Source: Halobellus captivus
GTDB lineage: Archaea > Halobacteriota > Halobacteria > Halobacteriales > Haloferacaceae
Assembly (NCBI RefSeq): GCF_003697845.1
Contig: NZ_RDQE01000006.1
Span: 62,001 to 126,000, forward strand
DNA: 64,000 nucleotides
Direction: 5' to 3'
Made by a program: the position numbers and the translations under genes. The notes under the pieces are model-generated. The model searched no databases. It saw nothing but the letters and a program-made list of their open reading frames with translations, and was not told the DNA's origin. Positions 9,226-17,553 of this stretch are shown here, one piece after another; position 1 is the first letter of the stretch; each line of letters starts with the position of its first letter.

Positions 9226-9277
9226 CGTTCAGACGGAGTCGTCTCCGAAAGTATATCAGTTCTATGGTGTGGTATTC

Positions 9278-10534
9278 TTAAAGCACGTCGGCGAGGGGGA
9301 GCGCGAGCGCGACGATCCACGCGAGCACGCCGGCGGCGAGGATCGAGCGGTCTCCCTCCGCCCGCCCGACGGCGATCAGCCCGAGGGCGGCCAGTACCGC
9401 CATGCGATGGACGATCAGGCCGGGAGGTACCGCCACCCCGAGCGCGGCGAAGTCGAGGACGAACCCCGAACCGAGCCCCAACACGACCCCGAGGAACACG
9501 GCGGTCGGGTCCGACCGTCGGCTCCCGTGGACGACGAGCGCCGGCAGCCCGACGGCGATCACGAGGTACAGCGGTGCGGCGATGGCCTTCGGCGCGAGTT
9601 CGGGATACGCGGTCTCCAGGGCGACGCCCAGGTGTCGGACCGAGACGAAGGCCCCCGCGAGTGCCACGCCGAGAACCGCCGCCTCCGCGTGTCGTTCCGC
9701 CTCCCGTCGCAGCCGACTCGCCGTCTCCACGGCCGCCTCGCGCGTCCGTCTCCGGAGGAGCGCCCCGACCGCCGGGAGGAGAACGGCGAGTTCGATCACG
9801 GAGAGCCAGCCGTCGCTCCGGCCGCCGTCGATCCCGCGGTACTCCCGGCTGACCTCCGCGGCGATCGGATCGTCGATGAACTCGTCCTCGAGCCGGGTCG
9901 CCGGCTCGTCGATCTCGGGGACGGTGTGACGGAGACGGAACCAGTCGTAGTACTCCTCGTGGATCTGTACCGCGGTATACGCGCCGTCGGGCGACTCGTA
10001 CGCCCGGATGTGGTCACGGGTACCCAGATACGTGCCGTCGTGGACCTCGAAGGTGACCGCCTTCCAGGTGCCGCCGTCGGGTCCCCTGAAATACGAGTAC
10101 CGGTTCGATCCGCTGGCGTTCTCCCAATTGCCTTCGACGATGTCCCGGACGGGATCCGATCGATCCTCGTTTTCGATCGGGTCCGTCCGCCCCGTCGCGT
10201 TGTCGTCCCCGACCAGCGGTGCGCGTCCGTCCTCGTCGGTCGCCTCCTGCTCGTCGGTCTCCCGCCAGTCGGCCTCCGGGTCAGTGGTGAGTGCGCGCTC
10301 GACCGTCTCGGCGTCGTTCCGGAACACGACGTTGATCGCGAGGGTCTGTCCGTAGACGGACCGGCTTCGGCTCGTGTACGGCCACAGCTCGTAGTCCCCC
10401 TCTATCTCGATCAGGGACTCCGCGGGGACGTCGCCGGCCTCCGGCCCTTGAACGGTCCCGCCGAGGATCCCCGAGAGGACCAGCCCTGCTCCGACGACGA
10501 GCAGGAGGGCCACGGCGACCGTCTTCCGTTGCAT
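9278..10534 (-). CDS. Membrane protein with an LssY-C-like extracellular domain (tentative)
   Basis: A 418-residue protein. An N-terminal hydrophobic segment (about residues 5-27) leads into a roughly 210-residue soluble domain, then about five to six membrane segments (residues 240-418). The soluble part contains NVVFRNDAETVERAL, an aromatic TWKAVTFEVHDGTYLGTR stretch and HTVPEIDEPATRLEDEFI. This order resembles the LssY C-terminal domain often found with PAP2 phosphatases; I infer this by eye and hold it loosely. It lies just upstream of the binding-lipoprotein/PAP2 pair on the same strand with 52 bases between, so a functional cluster is plausible. Confidence 0.55.
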   Translation of the reverse strand: MQRKTVAVALLLVVGAGLVLSGILGGTVQGPEAGDVPAESLIEIEGDYELWPYTSRSRSVYGQTLAINVVFRNDAETVERALTTDPEADWRETDEQEATDEDGRAPLVGDDNATGRTDPIENEDRSDPVRDIVEGNWENASGSNRYSYFRGPDGGTWKAVTFEVHDGTYLGTRDHIRAYESPDGAYTAVQIHEEYYDWFRLRHTVPEIDEPATRLEDEFIDDPIAAEVSREYRGIDGGRSDGWLSVIELAVLLPAVGALLRRRTREAAVETASRLRREAERHAEAAVLGVALAGAFVSVRHLGVALETAYPELAPKAIAAPLYLVIAVGLPALVVHGSRRSDPTAVFLGVVLGLGSGFVLDFAALGVAVPPGLIVHRMAVLAALGLIAVGRAEGDRSILAAGVLAWIVALALPLADVL

Positions 10535-10616
10535 GACCGATTCGCACGCGTCCGCGCTATAAAACCTCCCGGGGGCGGGATCCGGGAGAACGTCCCGGAC
10601 GATCCCTCACGGCGAG

Positions 10617-10919
10617 TCACCACGTCTCGACGTAGCCGTCCCGGACGTCCTCCGCACAGCCCTCACAGTCGGCGTGATCCGGCTCGAAACAGTCGGGGCG
10701 GCCCTCGGCGTCGACGGTCACCGATCGTCGCTCGGCGTGTCGCCGACAGACGACCCTCGCGCGCCCACCCTCGTCGGTCGGCAGGTCGTACAGTTCCGCA
10801 CCGGCGTTCTCCTCGTCGGGAGCCGTTCTGCCCTCCGCGTACGCCCGCTTGGCCTCCTCGAACTGCCGGCCGGCCTTTCGGAGTTGCTGGCGGATCACTC
10901 GTTCGAGGCGGTCGTCCAT
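10617..10919 (-). CDS. Conserved haloarchaeal small protein (DUF7091-like)
   Basis: A 100-residue soluble protein. A basic N-terminal helix (MDDRLERVIRQQLRKAGRQFEEAKRAY is its extent in outline) leads to a C-terminal half with four cysteines, including an FEPDHADCEGCAEDV motif, suggesting metal binding. It ends in YVETW. I associate this layout with haloarchaeal DUF7091; its function is unknown. The ATG at 10919 is preferred over an upstream in-frame start because a TATA-like ACCTATACTC lies about 25 bases upstream on the minus strand, consistent with a leaderless transcript. The longer version adds 112 residues of poor coding character. Confidence 0.7.
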   Translation of the reverse strand: MDDRLERVIRQQLRKAGRQFEEAKRAYAEGRTAPDEENAGAELYDLPTDEGGRARVVCRRHAERRSVTVDAEGRPDCFEPDHADCEGCAEDVRDGYVETW

Positions 10920-11257
10920 GTCCCCGCTTTCGACCGCCCGGAGTATAGGTCCGTTGGCGACGTGGGCGTCGGGACCCTCCCGTGCGCCCGACCGCTTCGT
11001 GAACACGTCCCGTGTGAGGGTTCCACTTGAAACGCCGCCCGCGCATGGCTGACGCGCGTCTGACGGTCCGGTTCCCGACGGAGGAACCATCGATCGATCA
11101 CAGAGCGAGATCAGCCGGTAGCGCACGACTATCGACCGATATCGGCGGTTCCATGGTGAGCGAGCGGACACTTTCACCGCGGTCACGTTCGTTTTAATAT
11201 CATGAGGAACCAACCGTCGTACGCCTCCCATTGAAAACGACCGGAGGCGAGACACCC
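10920..11257. other. Divergent intergenic region between the DUF7091-like gene and rpa3
   Basis: There are 338 bases without a convincing gene. The left edge holds the minus-strand promoter of the small protein (TATA-like box near 10941-10950). The right edge holds the rpa3 promoter: an AT-rich GTTTTAATAT at 11191-11200, which would place transcription start near 11225, and a purine-rich GGAGGCGAG just before the ATG at 11258. The roughly 200 bases between show no clear repeat or RNA structure. Confidence 0.6.
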
Positions 11258-12184
11258 ATGAGCGAACTGCGACAGGAAGCGGAAGCGATAGCGGAACAGT
11301 TCTCGGACCACCTCGAGGTGGGCCCCGACGAGATCGAAGAGCGGCTGGAGAACCTGGTCAACGAGTATCGCGTGCCGCTCGAGGAGGCGCGCCGGAGCGT
11401 CACCAACAGCTACCTCGACGACGCCGGAATGGAGCGCGACGAGCTCGGCCGCGGCGGCACCGAGCAGGTCCGTGTGAACGACATCGACGAGGACGAGCGG
11501 TGGGTCGACCTCCGCGTGAAGCTCGTCGACCTCTGGGAGCCCCGAAGCGACTCCATCTCGCAGGTCGGGCTCGTCGGAGACGAGTCCGGGACGATCAAGT
11601 TCGTCGCCTTCGAGACGTCCGACCTCCCCGAGCTGGAGGAAGGGAAGGCCTACGAGCTCTCGAACGTCGTCACCGACGAGTACGAGGGCAGCTACTCGGT
11701 GAAGCTCAACCGGACGACGGGGATCACCGAGATCGACGAGGAGATCGAGGTCGGCGACAACGCCGAGACCGTCGAGGGAGCGCTCGTCGACATCCAGTCC
11801 GGCTCCGGGCTGATCAAGCGCTGTCCCGAGGAGGACTGTACCCGCGTCCTCCAGAACGGACGGTGTTCCGAGCACGGCCAGGTCGAGGGCGAGTTCGACC
11901 TCCGCATCAAGGGCGTCCTCGACGACGGCGAGACCGTCACCGAGGTCATCTTCGACCGCGAGGCCACCGAGGAGCTCACCGGGATGGGCCTCGAGGAGGC
12001 GAAGGACATGGCGATGGACGCGCTCGACACGACGGTCGTCGCCGAGGAGATGGCCGAGGACGTCCTCGGCCGCTACTACCGCGTCACCGGCCCGACGTTC
12101 GGCCGGTACGTCCTGGTCGACGAGATGGAGGAACCCGGCGCGGTCGACGTGGAAAGCGCGCTGATCGAAGCGAGGTCGATCTGA
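11258..12184 (+). CDS. rpa3: Replication protein A, RPA41-like single-strand DNA-binding subunit
   Basis: A 308-residue protein. A helical N-terminus is followed by an OB fold (about residues 75-165), then a second region containing a zinc finger, RCPEEDCTRVLQNGRCSEHG (about residues 188-207; Cys-X4-Cys-X8-Cys-X2-His). This architecture, with the downstream RPA-associated gene, matches the haloarchaeal Rpa3 type rather than the longer multi-OB Rpa1. It binds single-stranded DNA in replication and repair. The ATG at 11258 has a GGAGG sequence upstream; a TTG at 11231 is in frame but adds only nine non-conserved residues. Its stop at 12184 is one base before the next ATG. Confidence 0.85.
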   Translation: MSELRQEAEAIAEQFSDHLEVGPDEIEERLENLVNEYRVPLEEARRSVTNSYLDDAGMERDELGRGGTEQVRVNDIDEDERWVDLRVKLVDLWEPRSDSISQVGLVGDESGTIKFVAFETSDLPELEEGKAYELSNVVTDEYEGSYSVKLNRTTGITEIDEEIEVGDNAETVEGALVDIQSGSGLIKRCPEEDCTRVLQNGRCSEHGQVEGEFDLRIKGVLDDGETVTEVIFDREATEELTGMGLEEAKDMAMDALDTTVVAEEMAEDVLGRYYRVTGPTFGRYVLVDEMEEPGAVDVESALIEARSI

Positions 12185-12185
12185 A

Positions 12186-12884
12186 ATGAGCCAGTCAACC
12201 CCCACCCGAGAGGTCGCCCGGCGCGTCTTCGCGAGCGAGTTCAACGACGCCGGCTACACGTTCAAGGAGTCCGATGACGAGCGCGCGCCCGTCTACCTGC
12301 TGTTGCCGACGGGCGAGTCCGCCAACCGCGTCTTCTTCGTCGGCACCCTCACCGAGAAGGAGGACGTCGGCGAGGACAGCGAGTACTGGCGGGGCCGCAT
12401 CGTCGACCCGACGGGGACGTTCTTCGTCTACGCCGGCCAGTACCAGCCAGAGGCCGCCTCGAAGCTCCGAGACCTGGAACCGCCCGCCTACGTCGCGGTC
12501 GTGGGCAAGCCCCGGACGTACGAGACCGACGACGGGACCGTCCGGGTCTCGGTCCGCCCCGAGTCGATCACGGAGGTCGACGCGAGCGTCCGCGACCGCT
12601 GGGTCGCGGAGACCGCTCAGCGGACGATAGAGCGCGTCGCCGCGTTCGACGACGAGGGGAACGAGTACGCGCGGATGGCCCGCGAGGAGTACGACCTCGA
12701 TCCCGAGACGTACAAGGCCGCGGCGCTGTCGGCGCTCGAGGACCTCGACGAGACCGACGAGCTCGCCGGCGACGGCGTGGCGACGGAGGGCGGCGTGAGC
12801 GACGGAGCGACCGGCGACGCGACAGGGTCCGACGACGCGGCGCTCGACGACGACGCGGAGGTCCCCGACGCGGCCGGCCTCTGA
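12186..12884 (+). CDS. rpap3: RPA-associated protein (COG3390 type)
   Basis: A 232-residue protein with an OB-fold core (motifs RVFFVGTLTEKED, WRGRIVDPTGTFFVYAGQYQ, YVAVVGKP) and a helical C-terminal half ending in a low-complexity acidic tail. In Haloferax these proteins are encoded next to their cognate RPA and bind it; rpa3-rpap3 is a known pair. Here the gene begins one base after the rpa3 stop, which supports co-translation and a complex. The acidic tail (about residues 190-232) is likely disordered. Confidence 0.87.
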   Translation: MSQSTPTREVARRVFASEFNDAGYTFKESDDERAPVYLLLPTGESANRVFFVGTLTEKEDVGEDSEYWRGRIVDPTGTFFVYAGQYQPEAASKLRDLEPPAYVAVVGKPRTYETDDGTVRVSVRPESITEVDASVRDRWVAETAQRTIERVAAFDDEGNEYARMAREEYDLDPETYKAAALSALEDLDETDELAGDGVATEGGVSDGATGDATGSDDAALDDDAEVPDAAGL

Positions 12885-13035
12885 CGCTCGGTTTCCGTCC
12901 GAGCATCGCCCGAGTCCGACTCGAGCGCCCGCTCCGATTCCGCCGATCGACGTTTCGATCCCCGGAAACGACGCGTGAGCGCGCCTGCGACCGTCTGACA
13001 AACGCTTAAGTGGTCCGCGTAACGATCGGGTGGTG

Positions 13036-13440
13036 ATGGGCAACAAGAACAAGACGATCTCGTTCCGCGTCAACGAGGACGCCTTCGAGACCCTCCGCGA
13101 CATCGCCGAGGAGCGGGACATCTCGCTTTCGGCCGTCTTCCGGGACTACGTGGATACGCTCGTTGCCCACGACGGACAGGTCCGCGTCATCCCCGAGGCG
13201 GAACTCGAGAGCATGGGCGACAGCGGCGAGTCGTTCCCCCCGAAGATCGAGGTCCCAAAGAGCTTCGTCCGCGAACACGAACGCCTGGAGCTCGAGGCCG
13301 ACCACCTGCGCGAGCAGCTCGAGGAGCACAAACGCTACGTCAACTACCTCCGCGAGCAGCTCGAGGACGAGGACGAGGACGTGATCCAGCTCGAGGACCT
13401 CGACGGCGAGCCCGACGAGCCCTCCTTCCGTCTCGGCTAG
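13036..13440 (+). CDS. Ribbon-helix-helix protein with C-terminal coiled coil
   Basis: A 134-residue protein. The N-terminal NKTISFRVNEDAFETLRDIAEE and ISLSAVFRDYVDTL fit a ribbon-helix-helix DNA-binding fold (residues about 5-45). Residues about 75-115 form a heptad-like coiled coil (LREQLEEHKRYVNYLREQLE), and the tail is acidic. It is probably a dimeric DNA-binding regulator or chromatin-associated protein; the target is unknown. Two GTG codons precede the ATG at 13036 in frame, but ATG is the natural choice. It follows rpap3 by 151 bases, with a likely separate promoter (AAACGCTTAAGTGG near 13000-13013). Confidence 0.7.
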   Translation: MGNKNKTISFRVNEDAFETLRDIAEERDISLSAVFRDYVDTLVAHDGQVRVIPEAELESMGDSGESFPPKIEVPKSFVREHERLELEADHLREQLEEHKRYVNYLREQLEDEDEDVIQLEDLDGEPDEPSFRLG

Positions 13441-13641
13441 GTCGCGGACCGCCTCCGGGGTCTCCCCGCGAGCCGCCCGGACCTATCCCCTCCCGAACCG
13501 TCCCCGTCGATCCCCTGATTTCGGGACGGGTCGTCCCGCCGACCACGGATCACCGCGTTATCGCGCTCACGGGAACGATCGTTTCTCTCTCGCGGCCGTT
13601 CCGTGGACGAATCCCCACAGTCTCCGACGATTTCTGCCGAT

Positions 13642-13671
13642 CTATAACGATCGACGAAAAGGATATTACTC
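13642..13671 (+). promoter_or_regulatory. Putative promoter of the pdh operon
   Basis: Two AT-rich boxes stand out in the otherwise GC-rich 13441-13699 gap: TCTATAACG (from 13641) and GGATATTACT (13661-13670). The second lies about 30-40 bases before the candidate starts at 13692, 13700 and 13712, the expected distance for an archaeal TATA box. The rest of the 259-base gap shows no gene. Confidence 0.45.
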
Positions 13672-13699
13672 GGGGCTCGGACTGTACTCGCATGAAGGG

Positions 13700-14821
13700 G
13701 TGGATCCGACCGTGACCGAGGGCGTGTTCGACAGGGCGTACGACGATCCGGTCCGCGTCCTCGACGAGGACGGCACGGTCGTCGGCGACGTGCCCGATCT
13801 CGGGGAGGAGGAACTCGTCGGGATCTATCGGGACATGCGGCTCGCTCGGCACTTCGACGGCCGGGCGGTGAGCCTCCAGAGACAGGGGCGGATGGGGACG
13901 TACCCGCCGCTGTCCGGTCAGGAGGGGGCACAGGTCGGGTCGGCGGCCGCGCTCGCCGGGAACGACTGGATCGTTCCCTCCTACCGCGAGCACGGCGCCG
14001 CGTTCGTCCGGGGGCTTCCCCCCGAGAAGACGCTCCTCTACTGGATGGGCCACGGGGACGGTGCCCGTCCCCCGGACGACGTCAACGTCTTCCCGATCGC
14101 GGTGCCGATCGCCTCGCAGGTGCCGCACGCGGTCGGCGGCGCGTGGGCGTCGAAGCTGCGGGGAGACGACGACGTCTTCGTCTGTTACTTCGGCGACGGC
14201 GCGACGAGCGAGGGCGACTTCCACGAGGGGTGTAACTTCGCGGGCGTCTTCGACACCCCCACGGTGTTCTTCTGTAACAACAACCAGTGGGCGATCTCCG
14301 TCCCGCGCGAGCGGCAGACGAGGAGCGCCACGTTGGCAGGGAAGGCCGAGGCGTACGGCTTCGACGGCGTCCAGGTCGACGGCATGGACCCGCTCGCGAC
14401 GTATAAGGTCACGAAGGCGGCCGTCGAGAAGGCGCGGGACCCGTCGGAGAGCCGGCTCCGACCGACGCTGATCGAGGCGGTCCAGTACCGCTTCGGCGCA
14501 CACACCACCGCCGACGACCCGACCGTCTACCGCGACGACGACGAGGTGGAGCGGTGGCGGCGCAAGGACCCGATCCCGCGGCTCGAGCGGTATCTCCGGT
14601 CGGAGGGGGTCCTCGACGACGAGCGGGTCGACCGGATCGAAGCCGAGGTCGAGACGCGCGTCGCCGACGCCATCGAGGCGGCGGAGTCGGTTCCCAGACC
14701 GGATCCGCGGGCGCTGTTCGAGCACGCCTACGCCGAGCTCCCGCCGGAGCTCGAGGCGCAGTACGCGGAGGCCGAGACGCTCCGCGAGAAAGCCGGCGAC
14801 GCGGCGTTTCTGGGTGAATAA
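13700..14821 (+). CDS. pdhA: 2-oxoacid dehydrogenase E1 component, alpha subunit
   Basis: A protein of up to 373 residues. Thiamine diphosphate binding is shown by GDGATSEGDFHEGCNFAGVF followed by NNNQWAISVP. The loop RFGAHTTADDPTVYRDDDEV matches the E1-alpha phosphorylation-loop region. It is the first gene of pdhA-pdhB-pdhC-lpdA and decarboxylates a 2-oxoacid onto the E2 lipoyl group. Haloarchaea oxidise pyruvate with ferredoxin-dependent enzymes, so a branched-chain or other 2-oxoacid may be the real substrate; the sequence does not settle this. The start is uncertain: GTG 13700 or GTG 13712; no in-frame ATG is near. It abuts pdhB directly. Confidence 0.88.
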   Translation: MDPTVTEGVFDRAYDDPVRVLDEDGTVVGDVPDLGEEELVGIYRDMRLARHFDGRAVSLQRQGRMGTYPPLSGQEGAQVGSAAALAGNDWIVPSYREHGAAFVRGLPPEKTLLYWMGHGDGARPPDDVNVFPIAVPIASQVPHAVGGAWASKLRGDDDVFVCYFGDGATSEGDFHEGCNFAGVFDTPTVFFCNNNQWAISVPRERQTRSATLAGKAEAYGFDGVQVDGMDPLATYKVTKAAVEKARDPSESRLRPTLIEAVQYRFGAHTTADDPTVYRDDDEVERWRRKDPIPRLERYLRSEGVLDDERVDRIEAEVETRVADAIEAAESVPRPDPRALFEHAYAELPPELEAQYAEAETLREKAGDAAFLGE

Positions 14822-15814
14822 ATGAGCGACACGCAAAACCTCACGCTGGTACAGGCGGTCCGGGACGGGCTTCACACCGAGCTCCGCGAGGACGAGGACG
14901 TCGTCGTGATGGGACAGGACGTCGGCAGGAACGGCGGCGTCTTCCGGGCGACCGAGGGGCTCTACGACGAGTTCGGCGGCGACCGCGTCGTCGACACGCC
15001 GCTCGCGGAGTCCGCCATCGTCGGCTGCGCGGTCGGGATGGCCGCGATGGGGATGCGTCCGGTTCCGGAGATCCAGTTCTCCGGGTTCATGTACCCCGGC
15101 TACGACCAGATCGTCTCGCACATGGCCCGGTTCCGGGCGCGCTCGCGGGGACGGTTCTCGCTGCCGATGACCCTCCGTGCACCCTACGGCGGGGGGATCC
15201 GCGCGCCCGAACACCACTCCGAGTCCAAGGAGGCGTTCTACGCCCACGAGGCGGGGTTGAAGGTAGTGATCCCGTCGACGCCGCGGGACACGAAGGGGTT
15301 GCTCGCGGCGTCGATCCGCGATCCGGACCCGGTGATCTTCCTCGAACCGAAGCTGATCTACCGGGCGTTCCGCGAGGAGGTGCCCGAGGAACCCTATACC
15401 GTCCCGATCGGCGAGGCGGCGACCAGACGCGAGGGCGACGACGTCGCCGTGTTCACCTACGGCGCGATGACTCGACCCACCCTCGAGGCGGCCGAGACGC
15501 TCGCCGAGGAGGGGATCGAGTGCGAGGTGCTCGACCTCCGGACGATCTCGCCGCTCGACCGGGAGGCGATCGTCGACGCCTTCGAGCACACCGGCCGCGC
15601 GGCGGTCGTCCACGAGGCCCCGAGGACGGGCGGGCTCGCCGGCGAGATCACGGCGATCCTCCAGGAGGAGGCGCTCCTCTACCAGGAGGCTCCGATCGAG
15701 CGTATCACGGGATTCGACGTGCCGTACCCGCTGTACGCGCTCGAGGACTACTACCTCCCGAGCGCGACGCGCATCGAGGAGGGGATCAGGGCGGCCGCGG
15801 AGTACGAGCCATGA
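14822..15814 (+). CDS. pdhB: 2-oxoacid dehydrogenase E1 component, beta subunit
   Basis: A 330-residue transketolase-type beta subunit. Motifs include VVMGQDVGRNGGVFRAT, DTPLAESAIVGCAVGMA and PEIQFSGFMYPGYDQI, with a C-terminal transketolase domain (CEVLDLRTISPLDREAI, VVHEAPRTGGLAGEI). It completes the E1 active site with PdhA. The ATG at 14822 begins immediately after the pdhA stop, and the stop overlaps the pdhC start by four bases (ATGA), so the subunits are probably made in fixed ratio by coupled translation. Confidence 0.93.
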   Translation: MSDTQNLTLVQAVRDGLHTELREDEDVVVMGQDVGRNGGVFRATEGLYDEFGGDRVVDTPLAESAIVGCAVGMAAMGMRPVPEIQFSGFMYPGYDQIVSHMARFRARSRGRFSLPMTLRAPYGGGIRAPEHHSESKEAFYAHEAGLKVVIPSTPRDTKGLLAASIRDPDPVIFLEPKLIYRAFREEVPEEPYTVPIGEAATRREGDDVAVFTYGAMTRPTLEAAETLAEEGIECEVLDLRTISPLDREAIVDAFEHTGRAAVVHEAPRTGGLAGEITAILQEEALLYQEAPIERITGFDVPYPLYALEDYYLPSATRIEEGIRAAAEYEP

Positions 15815-17553
15815 CGATCGAGGAGTTCCGCCTCCCGGACGTCGGCGAGGGGGTCGCGGAGGGCGAACTGGTCGCGTGGCTCGTCGAGCCCGGCGACCGC
15901 GTCGAGGAGGACCAGCCCGTCGCCGAGGTGGAGACCGACAAGGCGCTCGTCGAGGTGCCCTCCAGCTACGACGGCGTCGTCGAGGAGCTGTTCGTCGAGG
16001 AGGGCGAGATCGTCCCCGTCGGCGACACCATCATCTCCTTCCGCGTCGACGCGGGGGACGGGGAGCCCGTCGACTCGGGGACGGTCGACGAAGGGGACGC
16101 CGGGGGTAATGCCGGAGAGGCCGACTCCGGGACGGCCGACCCCGACGAGGTCGATTCCGAAGGGTCCGACTCCGGGGCGACTGACTCGACGGCGAAACGC
16201 GCGTTCGCCCCGCCGTCGGTCCGCCGGCTCGCGCGCGAACTCGGCGTCGACCTCGGGGCCGTCGCCGGCAGCGGTCCTGGCGGTCGGGTGTCCGAGCGCG
16301 ACGTGCGCGAGCACGCGGAGACGAGCGGATCCGGAAGCGACGCGGTCGACGCCGACGACGGGAACTCGTCCGGTCCGAGACCGGTCGACGTCGGGTCCGA
16401 CGAGCGAAGATCGGCCGTGAAAAAGCGCGACTCGACCGCGGGGTCCGACGGCCGGCCGTCGGCGTCCGGTCCCGAACCCGCCGACCGCGATCGGACGCTC
16501 GCGACGCCGGCGACGCGGAAGCTCGCCCGTGAACTCGGCGTCGACGTCGACGAGGTTCCCACCGACGAGACGCGCGAGGGCGAGGCGTTCGTCGACGATG
16601 ACCACGTACGGGCCTACGTGGAAGCGGGCGACGATATCAGGGCAGGTCCCGATTCCGAGCCGGATACCGACGTCGGCGTCGAGACCGATCCGACGCCCGC
16701 CGATCCGGCGACCGACGCGCCGACGTCGACCGCGGACACGGTATCGACCGACGCCGACGTCACGGACGGCTCGGAGGCGAGGAACGTCGACGACGCCGCG
16801 GGGGATGCCGACGAAACGGCCGCGGAGACGATCCCGTACCGCGGCGTCCGCCGGACGATCGGAGAGCGCATGGAGCGGTCGAAGTTCACGGCCCCACACG
16901 TCACCCACCACGACACCGCCGAGGTCGACGACCTCGTCGCCGCCCGCGAGCGGCTGAAGCCGAAGGCGGCCGAGGCGGGGGTGACCCTCACCTACCTGCC
17001 GTTCGTGATGAAGGCCGTCCTCGCGGGGCTGCGGGAGTATCCGATCCTCAACAGCGAGCTCCGCGAGGAGGAGGAGGAGATCGTCCTGAAAGGGGAGTAC
17101 CACTTCGGCGTCGCGGTCGCGACCGACGCGGGACTGATGGTTCCCGTGATCGAGGACGTCGACGAGAAGGGGCTCTTCGAGCTGGCCGCCGAGGTGAGCG
17201 ATCTCGCGGCACGGGCGCGTGACCGTTCGCTCACGCCGGCGGAGCTGCGCGGCGGCACGTTCACGCTCACCAACTTCGGCGCGATCGGCGGCGAGTACGC
17301 GACGCCGATCATCAACTATCCCGAGACCGCCGTCCTGGGACTGGGGGCCATCGAGAAACGCCCCGTCGTGCGGGAACGATCCGGCGAGGACAGGTTCCTC
17401 GGCGACGACGCGAGCCACGAGGTCGTCCCGGCGTCGACGCTACCGCTGTCGCTGTCCATCGACCACCGGGTCGTCGACGGGGCGGTCGCCGCCCGGTTCG
17501 CGAACGTCGTGATGGACCATCTTGAAGACCCGCTGTTACTGTTGAACGAGTGA
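15811..17553 (+). CDS. pdhC: Dihydrolipoamide acyltransferase E2 with two E3-binding domains
   Basis: A 580-residue E2. One lipoyl domain (residues 1-80; lipoyl Lys44 in ETDKALVEV) is followed by an acidic linker. Two peripheral subunit-binding domains are visible: about 131-170 (PSVRRLARELGVDL, GPGGRVSERDV) and about 230-272 (TPATRKLARELGVDVDEV). A second acidic linker leads to the catalytic domain (about 341-580) with active-site DHRVVDG near residue 550. It accepts acyl groups from E1 and transfers them to CoA. It overlaps pdhB by four bases and lpdA by one. Most bacterial E2s have one E3-binding domain, so the second copy is notable. Confidence 0.92.
   Translation: MTIEEFRLPDVGEGVAEGELVAWLVEPGDRVEEDQPVAEVETDKALVEVPSSYDGVVEELFVEEGEIVPVGDTIISFRVDAGDGEPVDSGTVDEGDAGGNAGEADSGTADPDEVDSEGSDSGATDSTAKRAFAPPSVRRLARELGVDLGAVAGSGPGGRVSERDVREHAETSGSGSDAVDADDGNSSGPRPVDVGSDERRSAVKKRDSTAGSDGRPSASGPEPADRDRTLATPATRKLARELGVDVDEVPTDETREGEAFVDDDHVRAYVEAGDDIRAGPDSEPDTDVGVETDPTPADPATDAPTSTADTVSTDADVTDGSEARNVDDAAGDADETAAETIPYRGVRRTIGERMERSKFTAPHVTHHDTAEVDDLVAARERLKPKAAEAGVTLTYLPFVMKAVLAGLREYPILNSELREEEEEIVLKGEYHFGVAVATDAGLMVPVIEDVDEKGLFELAAEVSDLAARARDRSLTPAELRGGTFTLTNFGAIGGEYATPIINYPETAVLGLGAIEKRPVVRERSGEDRFLGDDASHEVVPASTLPLSLSIDHRVVDGAVAARFANVVMDHLEDPLLLLNE

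Noticed and set aside
15811-17553. Possible internal duplication or misassembly in pdhC because of its two similar domains
   Set aside because: The two E3-binding domains differ at most codons and the frame is intact, so they are old domains rather than an assembly error.
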